Part shown: positions 1 to 10,031 of the stretch, piece by piece
How positions within the stretch are numbered: the first letter of the stretch is position 1
How the letters are laid out: each line of letters begins with the position of its first letter
Assembly: GCA_949130495.1 (NCBI GenBank)
Contig: OX422216.1
Location: 105,965,967-106,029,966 of the forward strand
Reading direction: 5' to 3'
Source of the DNA: Sambucus nigra
Taxonomy: Eukaryota; Streptophyta; Magnoliopsida; Dipsacales; Adoxaceae
DNA length: 64,000 nt
Position numbers and translations under genes: made by a program
The notes under the pieces: model-generated
Database searches by the model: none
What the model saw: the letters and a program-made list of their open reading frames with translations, nothing else
What the model was told of the DNA's origin: nothing

Positions 1-1132
1 CTTTGTTAGAAGTATCATTCGAATGAGCCTTCGTTCGAACGAGAATCTCGTTCGAACGAGATTTCTGGCGGGAAATTAAATTGGCAGTTTTTGACCTTTT
101 TTTCACTTTTTCCACTACTCTTCCCCACTAACTTTTGACAGACTTATGAAGTGAGGGAACCACCTTTGGAAATCCAACTTTTTCACTATCCTCCATCTCC
201 TAGAGAGAGATTTGAGAGTTCAAGTTTTCAAGAAAAAGTTCATCTTTTTGAGTGTCTATTTTTCAAGAAAAAATTCATAAAACACTCTTATTTTCACCCA
301 TATTATTTATTCCAAGTTTCAATATATATATATATATATATATCATTTCTTGGAGTGTTTGGCACCGAGTTTTACTCTACCTCTTTAAGAGTTCATTTGG
401 GTTTCCTTCTACATCCCATAAAGAAGGGACCATGTGTGGTTGACGGTGTACCTAAAGTCTCATTGGTGAAGTCCAAGGTTTCGGTGGAGTTCCGGGGTTG
501 TCGACTATTTAGAGGTGTTTACAAGAAGACGCGTCAAGGCTTGAAAGGCGTCGAGTCGAGGAAGTAAGTCATCTGTCTTGTAATTGTAAAACCACACTTA
601 GTGGACTTAAGGCTAGGGCTGTTCAAGGTTTTTTTCCTGTTGTGGGTTTTTCCTCGTACATCACGGCGTAGTGGTTATTTGTTTATTTTATCTTTTGCAA
701 ATCTCACCTTAGATGCATGCTTAGGTAAAAGATAAAATTGGTTTAAATCACTACTCTTGTTTAATTTGGTGCTAATTAATATTTTGGGTAAAATTGATAT
801 TAATTTAATTCAATTCTTCATTTATTTTGTTAAAATCGGTTTGGCCTAATTTGGTAATATTGAAAATACGACTTAGGCAAATTTTTAGGACTTGGGTTGA
901 ATTATGTTGGTTTAAGTGAAATTAAAATTTATGTGGATTTAATCTTATTCCACTTGTTTAATTTTGAATTTGAAAAGAAATTAAAATTTGGTGTTTGTGT
1001 GTGTTTAATTGAACTATCTCACTTCTGCATCTTTAAAATGGAAATTACTTTTTGAGATAAGATTATAAATTGGGGGCCTCGCGTTCCAACAAGTGGTATC
1101 AGAGCATTGATTGAGAAAGCCTCTCATTTTCA
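1..1132 (+). repeat. Copia 5' LTR, partial (5' part outside window)
   Basis: Direct repeat of the LTR at 4755-6442. Position 1 aligns with about 5287, so roughly 530 bp are missing. It contains the palindrome TCGTTCGAACGA (31-42) and a longer version at 47-60. The terminus is set by the 3' copy: the shared sequence runs through CTCTCRTTTTCA and ends at 1132. A PBS-like 12-mer lies inside the LTR at 1094-1105, 27 bp before its end (see findings). Short ORFs in this stretch are LTR read-through and not genes. Confidence 0.85.
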
Positions 1133-1135
1133 AAT

Positions 1136-1147
1136 TGGTATCAGAGC
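1136..1147 (+). other. Primer-binding site (initiator tRNA-Met)
   Basis: TGGTATCAGAGC, the usual plant Copia PBS complementary to the 3' end of initiator tRNA-Met, three bases (AAT) after the LTR end. The same 12-mer also occurs at 1094-1105, inside what is now the LTR. The second copy of the family (54737-54748, minus strand) keeps the same AAT spacing, which supports this as the functional site. Confidence 0.8.
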
Positions 1148-1187
1148 GGGATCACTAATTATTGCGTTTAAGATCCTTTAAATATTT

Positions 1188-3128
1188 TTGGCTAAAATGA
1201 AATTTTCCCCTTTTTCAAAATTTCCTATTTTCGATGGTTCTAATTACGCGTATTGGAAAGCGCGGATGAAATTGGCACTAAAATCTATCGACGAGAGGGT
1301 TTGGTTGTCTGTCGTTAACGGCTGGTCCCCACCTAAACATTTAGTAGATAATGAGCATGTTCCCAAACCAACCGATAGATGGAGTGAGAATGAATTTAAA
1401 CTATCTAATTTTTATTCCCGAGGTTTAAATGCCTTGTTTAGTGCGGTCACACCGGATGAATTCCGTCGCATTATGACGTGTGAAACCACTAAAGAAGCTT
1501 GGGATATTTTACAACTCACTCATGAAGGAACTAGTGTCGTAAAAGCTTCGAAACTCCAAAACCTCACCACTCAATTTGAAACCATTAAAATGAATGAAAA
1601 AGAAACTTCTGATGAATTTTATGCTAGACTTTCCGATATTTTTAATTCATCTTTTAATTTGGGAGAGAAAATACCCGACAACCGAGTAGTAAAGAAAATT
1701 TTAAGGTCCCTACCCGATAGATTTATTCCTAAGGTAACTGTGTTAAATTCTTTACCCACTTTAGCCTCTACGAAATTAGAAGAGCTCGTAGGCGATTTAC
1801 AGACCTATGAACTAGACGTGTTTTCCTCTAAAACGGAAAAGAAAATAGATAAGGGTGTAGCTTTGAAAGCCCGAAAGAAGGAAAAATAAGTAGTAGAGAG
1901 TGAAAGTGATAGTGATTCGAAAAATATGACTATATTTGCTAGAAAGTTTCAAAAATTTCTTAAATTGAACAAAGATAAATTTAAAAATGATTTTAAGAAG
2001 TTTGAAAAATCTACGGATGACAAAGCCGAGAAGATCCCTAAAACTATTAATGAAAATTTTAATAGGGACGAGTCAAATAGGTGTTATGGTTGTGAAGGGT
2101 ATGGCCATAGGGCAAAAGAGTGTCCCACTAAACTAAGGAGAGAGGTTAAGCAACCAATTTTATTTAACGCAACCCTTAGTGACGGTGACAATAAAGAGGG
2201 ACCCGATTCCTCCTCTAAGCCCAACATTGTGGCTTTTATGGCTAGTCATGTGAGTGATAGTGAGCACTCTTCTATTGATGAAATTTTAACACATGACACT
2301 TCCAAGGTCAAAGTTTATGATTCCCTTATTTTTGATGGTAGTGAGAGTGGAGAAGAAAGAGAGAGTGAAAGTGAAAATGAGGTTGATGTGAGTGAACTTC
2401 AAAATACTTTTCAAGAACTTTATGAAGAATCTATTAAATTAAAAAGAGCTAATTTGAAGTTAAAAGCAAGTTTAAGCGAGCGTGTCAAGGTCGTTGATGA
2501 TAGTGTGTTGGTTGAGGACCTTAGTACACGTGAGAGAGCTCTTCGAGAGAAGCTTGAATATATAGAAGGCGAGAGAGATAGCCTTAAATGTTTAATGGAA
2601 TCCTTGAAAAAGGAGCTTCTCGCGTTTGAAGAGCGTAATATTTTATTAGATTCTAATATTTTAGAATTACAAAATAAATTAAAAGACTCTGGTAAAGTCA
2701 AATTTGATTTGGAGTGTAGGTCCGAAAAACTAGATAAAATCTTAGGTACAGTCCAAATAAAAAATGACACTTGTGGTTAAGGCTTCGATACTTGTAATGA
2801 ATCATCTCAAAAAGCCAAAACCAATGTTTTAGGAGAATCGCCTAGAAAAGCCTTTAAAAATCATTCCTTAAGTAAGTCTTTTCACCGAGTCTTTAGGTGC
2901 TCACATTGTGGTCGAAAAGGTCATCTTAGGAAATTTTGTTTTGATCTTAAACGAGGTCCTAGAAAATCCCAATGTAAGGCAACCGAGGTAGATAAGATTC
3001 CTACACCCCGAGATTGTCATTCATCCTTAGTTTGGGTTAGGAGATCCGACTTGGTAGCTTTACAAGATAGGGTTTTTGATTCTCATTTACCTTCACATGC
3101 TTCCTCCCTTGCAAAATATAAAGGTTGA
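1188..3128 (+). pseudogene. gag: Copia-type gag with two in-frame stops
   Basis: One reading frame of 647 codons including the final stop, interrupted by TAA at 1887-1889 and TAA at 2778-2780. The first Met gives MAKMKFSPFSKFPIFDGSNY, the typical start of a UBN2/DUF4219-type Copia gag. The capsid-like part covers about residues 1-220. A CCHC knuckle of the form C-X2-C-X4-H-X4-C (CYGCEGYGHRAKEC) lies near residue 300, and a second (CSHCGRKGHLRKFC) near residue 575. Between them is an acidic, Lys/Glu-rich and probably coiled-coil region (about residues 395-530). It would form the particle and bind RNA. The protein is unusually long for a Copia gag. The minus-strand copy at 52757-54695 aligns along the whole length and shares the first stop. 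Confidence 0.85.
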
Positions 3129-4332
3129 ACATGTTAGTTTTGTTAGCATACTTTAGCTTTTGTACTTCATCCTATATTATCATGCTAAATGTATGTTTGT
3201 TTAATCATTTTCTAGTCTATGCTCCATGCTTAATCACATGCTAGAATAATGATTTTTTATTTATCTTTTGTATTATACTTCTTTCATTTTAGTTTGCATT
3301 AAATGAAAAATACAAAAAGATTTTTGTTTATCATTTGTGTTTCATCTTTTATTAATTTAGGCATAATGAAAAATACAAATGATTTTTGTGTGGCTTTTGA
3401 GTAAATATTTTTACTTTTGTTCAAAATTTTCAAAAACTCAAAAATATTTTTAATTTTTGTGTGTATCTTAGTTTGACACACTTTATGTGGCATATACTTG
3501 TGTTTGAATCCCATCTTTTTTGCTCCCATGTGGCTAGAACTTTTGGTTTAGATTGTCAATACTTATTATGTTCTTTACCATGCTTACATAGAGTAGTTGG
3601 ATTTTGTGTTGTTATAATGGATTCTATTTTTATATACCTCAATTCACACATGCACGAACTCATTTGAAATTTTGACTTCACATGTTATATTTGAGCTTTG
3701 TGAGGTGTTCTCCTACCAATCTTGTCATCTATATACTTGTGACCTAGGAGGACTAGTGCAAGTCAAAATCCGTTGCACGTGAGATTTGTGAGAAATAAAA
3801 AATATTATATATAAATGTGCATGGGGAAGGGCACCGAAAGGATTTATTATCCTTTGCGAATAGTAAGCCACCGTTTGGTTTGGACCTAAAAGAAATACGT
3901 GGTCCAAAGGCCTAAAAATAGAACAATGGCATTAAAAGAAAAATAATTGCCAAGGCCTATGTTTAATTGATATATGCATTCAAAAATATATGCTTATTGA
4001 GGGAGATTGGATGGTATATCAACAGTTTGTACAATGTCCATTTATCCTAGTTGTACTTTCAATGTCATGACTCTATTGGTTTGTAGAATCATCACAAGTC
4101 TAGGCTTGTATGCATTGTGTATGTTTGTTCATTGAGTTCAATCTATATTGTCACATGAAGTTATATTCAAATGTGATTAAGTTTTCAATCAATTGAGAAC
4201 TCCGTGAACATGTTTTAAGTGTTTGGGTCTAAATTTAATTATTGCTAGTTCACACCCCAACACTTCCGTTTCCATATGACACATTTTTGCCAAATGAGTG
4301 TGAAAAGCTTATCTTATTTTGTGTCATTTGTG

Positions 4333-4409
<77 letters not shown>

Positions 4410-4473
4410 GCATCTTTGGTATATCTAGAGTATATATGTGTGTGTGTGTGTGTGCATCTTTGGTATATCTAGA

Positions 4474-4544
<71 letters not shown>

Positions 4545-4741
4545 ATTTTTTTTTTTTGTCTTTGCCTTGCTTCCTAGTCCATCTTTGCTTCTACTTCATA
4601 ATTGATATCTATCTTGTTGCATTCTTTGTTGATATCACATGCTTAATACTTTATGTATTAATTGGTATCATTTTCTTGCATCTTAGTTAGTATCCGTTAT
4701 TATTTGCATGGATTTTTTTTGGTTTTTGTCCCGGAATAGCC
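3129..4741 (+). other. Noncoding 3' internal region of Copia element, no pol
   Basis: About 1.6 kb of AT-rich sequence between the gag stop and the polypurine tract, where pol would be in an autonomous element. I see no pol motif and no convincing ORF. The region is homologous to 50790-52756 in the minus-strand copy, for example around the block before the microsatellites near 4245-4300, which matches the reverse complement near 51590-51640. It may hold packaging or RNA-processing signals. Confidence 0.65.
4335..4541. repeat. Compound (TA)n/(TG)n microsatellite
   Basis: (TA)n at 4335-4377, (TG)n at 4377-4404, a unique stretch beginning CATCTTTGGTATATCTAGAG, a second (TG)n at 4437-4454, the same unique stretch again, then (TA)n at 4474-4541. 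The doubled unique block shows that the repeat grew by segmental duplication as well as by slippage. The ORFs made of TA/TG codons here are artefacts. Confidence 0.95.
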
Positions 4742-4754
4742 AAAGGGGGAGATT
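4742..4754 (+). other. Polypurine tract of Copia copy 1
   Basis: AAAGGGGGAGATT directly before the 3' LTR start (TGTAAGGAC at 4755). It would prime plus-strand DNA synthesis. The minus-strand copy has the same tract at 50777-50791. Confidence 0.8.
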
Positions 4755-6442
4755 TGTAAGGACACAAATTTCCAATTGAGTCCTTTGTAGTTTTGGCTCA
4801 ATTCTGGACAAAAACGTTTGAGTCATAGGATAGAGTTCTTGACCATTCTTCAAGCCTATGACATACTAAAGTTGAAGACGTAGCGTCCAAGAGTATAAAG
4901 CTTCTTCAAATGCCGAGTTTATTGTGCCTCATTTCTACGTCAACAACATTTGTTCCGTTTACTCCTAAGGTATGAATTCATTACATATTTATATAGGAGC
5001 TTGGAGCAATTCGTATCGGGTGTAATTTTTGTTTAAGCTATTGTTTATTTTCAGAAAGTTACTTTAAAACTTTAAAATAAAGTTTCTGGGCGAAAATCAA
5101 AATTTTAGGCTTTCTGGATTTTCGTTCGATATTGTCGTTCGAACGAGAATATCGTTTGCATGAGGTTTGCCAACAAATTTCCTCTAGAACTTCGTTCGAT
5201 ATTGTCGTTCGAACGAGTTAGTTTGTTCAAATGAGAATGTCATTCAAATGAGTTTGGCAATGAGATTTCCCATTAGGCGACTGAAACTTCATTAGAAGTA
5301 TCATTTGAACGAGCCTTCGTTCGAACAAAAATCTCATTTGAACGAGATTTCTGGGGGGAAATTAAATTGGCAGTTTTTGACGATTTTTCCACTTTTTCCA
5401 CTACTCTTCCCCACTAACTTTTGACAGACTTATGAAGTGCGGGAACAAACTCTGGAAAACCAACTTTTTCACTATCCTCCATCTCCGAGAGAGAGCTTTG
5501 AGAGTTCATGTTTTCAAGAAAAAGTTCATCTTTTTTAGTGTCTATTTTTCAAGAAAAAATTCATAAAGCACTCTTGTTTTCACCCATATTATTTATTCCA
5601 AGTTTCAATATATATTTCATTGCTTGGAGTGTTTGGCACTGGATTTTACTCTACCTCTTGAAGAGTTCGTTTGGGTTTCCTTATACATCCCATAAAGAAG
5701 AAGTTCGAGTTTTGCTGCGGCATTATCACATGGTGAAAGGGACCATGTGTGGTTGATGGTGTACCTAAAGTGTCATTGGTGAAGTCCAAGGTTCCGGTGG
5801 AGCTCCGGGGTTATCGACTAGGCGGAGGTGTTTACAAGAAGATGCGTCAAGGCTTGAAAGGGGTCGAGTCGAGGAAGTAATCTGTCTTGTAATTGTAAAA
5901 CCATACTTAGTGGACTTAAGTCTAGGGCCATCCGAGATTTTTTTCCCCGTTGTGGGTTTTTCCTCCTACATCGCGGTGTAGGGGTTATTTGTTTATTTTA
6001 TCTTTTGCAAATCTCACCTTAAATGCATGCTTAGGTAAAAAGATAATATTAGTTTAAATCACTACTCTTATTTAATTTGGTGCTAATTAATATTTTGGGT
6101 AAAGTTGATATTAATTTAATTCAAGTCATCATTTATTTTGTTAAAATTGGTTTGGCCTAATTTGGTAATATTGAAAATACGACTTAGGCAAATTTCTAGG
6201 ACTTGGGTTGAATTAAGTTGGTTTAAGTGAAATTAAAATTTGTGTGGATTTAATCTAATTTCACTTGTTTAATTTTAATTTGAAAAGAAATTAAAATTTG
6301 GTGTTTGTGTGTGTTTAATTGAACCATCTCGCTTCCGCATCTTTAAAATGGAAATTACTTTTTGTGGTAAGATTTAAAATTGGGGGCCTCGTGTTCCAAC
6401 AAGTGGTATCGGAGCATTGATTGAGAAAGCCTCTCGTTTTCA
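4755..6442 (+). repeat. Copia 3' LTR (copy 1)
   Basis: Starts TGTAAGGACACAAATTTCC and ends CTCTCGTTTTCA, 1688 bp. Palindromes TCGTTCGAACGA lie at 5135-5146 and 5205-5216, with degenerate versions near 5160 and 5316. Near the 3' end it contains TGGTATCGGAGC (about 6404-6415), a PBS sequence trapped inside the LTR. The right flank begins CGCCCATAC. The TSD cannot be tested because the 5' flank is outside the window. Confidence 0.88.
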
Positions 6443-6743
6443 CGCCCATACAATACGTTATTGAAATAGTTTATCCCACATAACTAAATATCATTATTCA
6501 CCGTTCGACTGGTTAATCTTTTACCCCCTAAGATTATTTTATTCCTCATTATTACTTTATCTACTAATTTCACACAGTAGAATTTTCCCAAGTTTATCCA
6601 TATATATAGTAACATCATCCCTATATATGTATACTACACCTACACCCCTTGGTTAATACCACTTGGCGCAAAGCAATTATTATTAATACAATATCTACTA
6701 GTTACATACAGTAGAAATATCCACAAGCATATATATATATACA

Positions 6744-6744
<1 letters not shown>

Positions 6745-6787
<43 letters not shown>
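6745..6787. repeat. (CA)n microsatellite
   Basis: About 20 CA units, flanked by short TA runs, inside the reversed Ty3 LTR fragment. Confidence 0.95.
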
Positions 6788-6793
<6 letters not shown>

Positions 6794-7168
6794 GTCACCT
6801 CATCCCTATACATATATATATACTAATCCTACACCCCTTGGTTAAGACCACTTGGCACAATGCATACTCTGCTATCATGTCCCAGTGCATCACTCGCTGC
6901 ATAAAGTACCGTTGGTTCAATCTCTCACGAACCATAAAATTCAAATCACATATATTGGAGGCGAGTATATTCCCAAGCCAAATGGGTCACGCACATACCT
7001 ACGCTCCCATTCAACCGTCGATACTATCCTACATCTCAGAAAGCACGTAACTAAGTTAATATACTCTGGGTACAAGTCAAATATCCCCCCATTGGGTCAC
7101 CTAGGATAAGACTGTCCACTGCGCGAAAACCTCCCCCCGATAGCAAGCAACGTAGCTGTTCTATACAC

Positions 7169-7356
<188 letters not shown>

Positions 7357-8100
7357 CATATAATAGGCATTTCCACATCCCATTAAAATTCAAGGTATTC
7401 ACCCAACCCATACATATATTTTCCATATGTAGTATTCTCTCATTACTACTTATAATATAATTGTTTCGATTATTTTCTCTCTCGAAATCTCAAAGATTAA
7501 TTCACGTTTCCAAATCTTTAGGGTATTACTATATGAATATTCCCTAGCAATTCTACACTATGCTAAAATCACTAAATGATATTTCCCTATCTCAAAACAA
7601 CTACGTAAATCTAATTGGGACAAAATTGCAATTTTAAAAGTGTTGGACCTACCCAAACACCAATAATTCAATTCAAATCAACTACCTAACATCTATATAT
7701 GATTTCCAATAATAGATCATCATTAAATCATCAATAAATTCGAAATCCCCAAATTTAAATCACAAAACTAGACCCAGATTAAATCACAAAATTATCATAA
7801 AATCGTGGACATAATCCTATCTACAAGAGGGAATCAAACTTTATTCAAATCAGTCCTAACTTATGACTAATATCCTAAACGACTCACTTCTTTAATCCAT
7901 TAACTTAGCCCCGAACGATGCCATGATAATAGATTAATTAATGGGGGACTAATTAATTAAAGCTTATAGATGGAATGATTTATTATAGGATGATATAATA
8001 AATTGTTAAATATTATTTAATTAGGAGCGTTCTCTTTATAATGGAATTTTAAGGAGTATGTTCTAAGAGATGGAAATTCGGGCCAGGTGAGCGAGTCCGG

Positions 8101-8370
8101 GTACATTGATTGTGTGACACCAGGGAGATATTAAATTAATTAATGAGTATATTAATTAAATTAGAGTCGGACCATAGACTCGGGGAGATATTAAGTTAAT
8201 TAATGGGCATATTAATTAAATTAGAGTCGGACCATAGACTCGGGGAGATATTAACTTAATTAATGGGTAAATGAATTAAATTAAAGTCGGACCATAGACT
8301 CGGGGAGATATTAACTTAATTAATGGGTAAATGAATTAAATTAAAGTCGGACCATAGACTCGAGAATATA
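8101..8370 (+). repeat. 60-bp tandem repeat inside Ty3 LTR
   Basis: Four near-identical units with an exact 60-bp period. Each contains TTAGAGTCGGACCATAGACT or a one-base variant and an ATTAATTAAATTA-type AT-rich half (clear at 8161, 8221 and 8281). The solo LTR carries the same unit, more degenerate, at about 35080-35420. Confidence 0.9.
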
Positions 8371-8412
8371 TTGGCTAGTGTTACGGACTTTGTACACGGT
8401 AAAGCCGGGATA

Positions 8413-8417
<5 letters not shown>

Positions 8418-8452
<35 letters not shown>
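8418..8452. repeat. (TA)n microsatellite in Ty3 LTR
   Basis: Lies between the tandem repeats and the conserved LTR block. The solo LTR has a (TA)n at the corresponding place (35654-35758), so the repeat is an old part of this LTR that expanded independently. Confidence 0.9.
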
Positions 8453-8455
<3 letters not shown>

Positions 8456-8769
8456 GTGCTCATAAATACCAGTGGCTAGGTATTTTAGAATTATATGATC
8501 TAGTGCTATCGGGGGAGGTTGCGCGATGTGGATGAATCCTCTAGCTTGAGGAGTACGGAGAGTATATCCCCAGGTCATAGCGTCCAAATATAGGTGGGCA
8601 TTGAGTTGATTGTCTTCACACTCGGAGGAATATGACCGCCTCCAATATGTTTATATTTCTATATTTTGATTCGGCGGTGGCTAGCTGTCTCAGAAATCTA
8701 GGTGGGACTGAGTAGACTTGGGAAGATAGAACTTTAGAGAATGCATCCGATGAGGTATTACTCAGAAGG

Positions 8770-9215
8770 ATGGTTTTAATTATATTCAACATACGTGTGA
8801 TTGTGGAATATAGTTCTACGTATATAATGGAGTCGATAATTATATATGGGTAATTAAATACATGAAGAGAATTTGTATTACTTATATAACTAGTGAATGT
8901 TATATGGCTTTTAAGAGCGGTTTTATTTATATTCAACATATATAGAATTGTGAAATATAGTTCTACGTATATAATGGAGTAGATAATTATATATGGGTAA
9001 TTAAATAATGAAGAGAATTTGTATTACTTATATAACTAGTGAATGTTATATGACTTTTAATAGCAGTTTTATTTATATTCAACATATGTATAATTGTGGA
9101 ATATAGTTCTACGTACATAATGGAGTACATAATTATATACGGGTAATTATTTACATGAAGAGAATTTATATTACTTATATAAAGAGTGAATGCTATATGA
9201 CTATTAAGAAATGAT
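8770..9215 (+). repeat. About 146-bp tandem repeat, three copies, in Ty3 LTR
   Basis: ATTCAACATA recurs at 8784, 8931 and 9077 (spacing 147 and 146). Each is followed by similar text including ATAGTTCTACGTA and GAAGAGAATTTRTATTACTT. A tandem triplication specific to this LTR copy; the solo LTR shows only weak related units near 36120-36330. Confidence 0.85.
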
Positions 9216-10019
9216 TAATTAAGTTAATGCGATAAATAACTTACGGAGTGAAGTTACAAATTACTCGGGTTAGAGTAGAGTTCAAGGAGTTTCATGACAA
9301 GGCTAGTTAAACGGGGTGGTGTAACTAGGAGGGTTAGGAAGAAAGTGTTAGGTGTGAACTTTAGAGAAGGGGTGAAATGTATCTCAAGGGAGTGCGACAC
9401 TAACTTAAATATGAAGAACATTCATATATATTAATTGTTGCATTTTAATTCACTTGCAAAATATTTTCAAAAGGACTTTGGGCTCTGACCCATACTTGCA
9501 AAATATTTTCAAAACCTTTTAGGTATCCAGCCATAGGGATGCCAAACTTGAAGATTTGTTCTAGGGATGCGTAGCTGCAACAGGTGTCGATGTTGCAGAA
9601 TTTGGGCATAGACGCTTCAGTCATTTCATTCCTGGAATAGGATGCAACTTGGTATTTCTTTCGGGCATGTTGCCCCAGCTATTTTCATTTCAGTCGGACT
9701 TTGTACTCATTACTATTCTTTGTTGGATTATATTAGTGGATGTTGGTTTTCTGCCAATGGTTTATTCGGCCGGTCATTTATTGATTTATTCAGTATTGCT
9801 TTAGATTCATGGTTTGTGTGAATGATTCGTATTGATATTTATATGGTGGTTGTTGTTAAATAAAAAGATTAAAATTTTGCATCAGCTTTTGAATACTAGG
9901 TGGTTAGTAAGTTTTAAAAAGTTTTCAACAGTGATGCTAAGAATGAACCAGATGAGATTCCTGTTTTAATTTGATATAGGAATGATCACCCGGTATTTTA
10001 TTGGGCGAGGTGTCACAAA

Positions 10020-10031
10020 TGGTATCAGAGC
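10020..10031 (+). other. Primer-binding site (tRNA-Met) of Ty3 element
   Basis: TGGTATCAGAGC, two bases after the LTR end TGTCACA. It shows that the LTR on the left was the 5' LTR of an element reading right. Confidence 0.85.

Larger units (their letters stand above)
1..6442 (+). mobile_element. Gag-only (TR-GAG-like) Copia-type LTR retrotransposon, copy 1
   Basis: LTR retrotransposon whose 5' LTR is cut by the window edge. In order it holds a partial 5' LTR (1-1132), a tRNA-Met primer-binding site (1136-1147), a gag gene (1188-3128), a long noncoding 3' region with microsatellites, a polypurine tract (4742-4754) and a complete 3' LTR (4755-6442). No protease, integrase, reverse transcriptase or RNase H is visible in any frame, so it must have depended on another element for these. 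The gag (UBN2-like start, CCHC knuckles) and the PBS are Copia-like. A second copy of the same design lies on the minus strand at 49106-56454, so the missing pol is a property of the family and not of one decayed copy. Lineage is inferred from gag only. Confidence 0.88.
7901..10017 (+). repeat. Ty3 long LTR, 3' portion, followed by a PBS
   Basis: Homologous to the solo LTR at 33333-37145 from roughly its position 1200 onward. Shared features are the repeated blocks with GAGTCGGACCATAGACTCGG, the block GGGAGGTTGCGCGATGTGG (about 8514-8532), and the end leading to GGTGTCACA at 10017. A tRNA-Met PBS follows at 10020, so this is a 5' LTR rather than a solo LTR. The left boundary against the reversed fragment is approximate, and the first 1.2 kb of the LTR is missing or unrecognisable. 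Confidence 0.78.

Noticed and set aside
1094..1147. Possible tRNA-Met gene because of TGGTATCAGAGC
   Set aside because: Only the 12-base primer complement is present, next to LTR ends; there are no tRNA arms.
2420..2770. Ser/Leu-rich minus-strand ORF of 116 aa
   Set aside because: Shadow of the gag coiled-coil region on the opposite strand.
4242..4543. Possible small membrane proteins with Tyr-Ile and Cys-Val runs
   Set aside because: Produced by TA and TG dinucleotide repeats; no homologous ORF in the second Copia copy.
6404..6442. First read as a second element starting after the 3' LTR of Copia copy 1 (a PBS following the LTR)
   Set aside because: The 5' LTR has the same stretch, and copy 2 shows that the LTR ends at TTTTCA, so the PBS-like sequence is inside the LTR.
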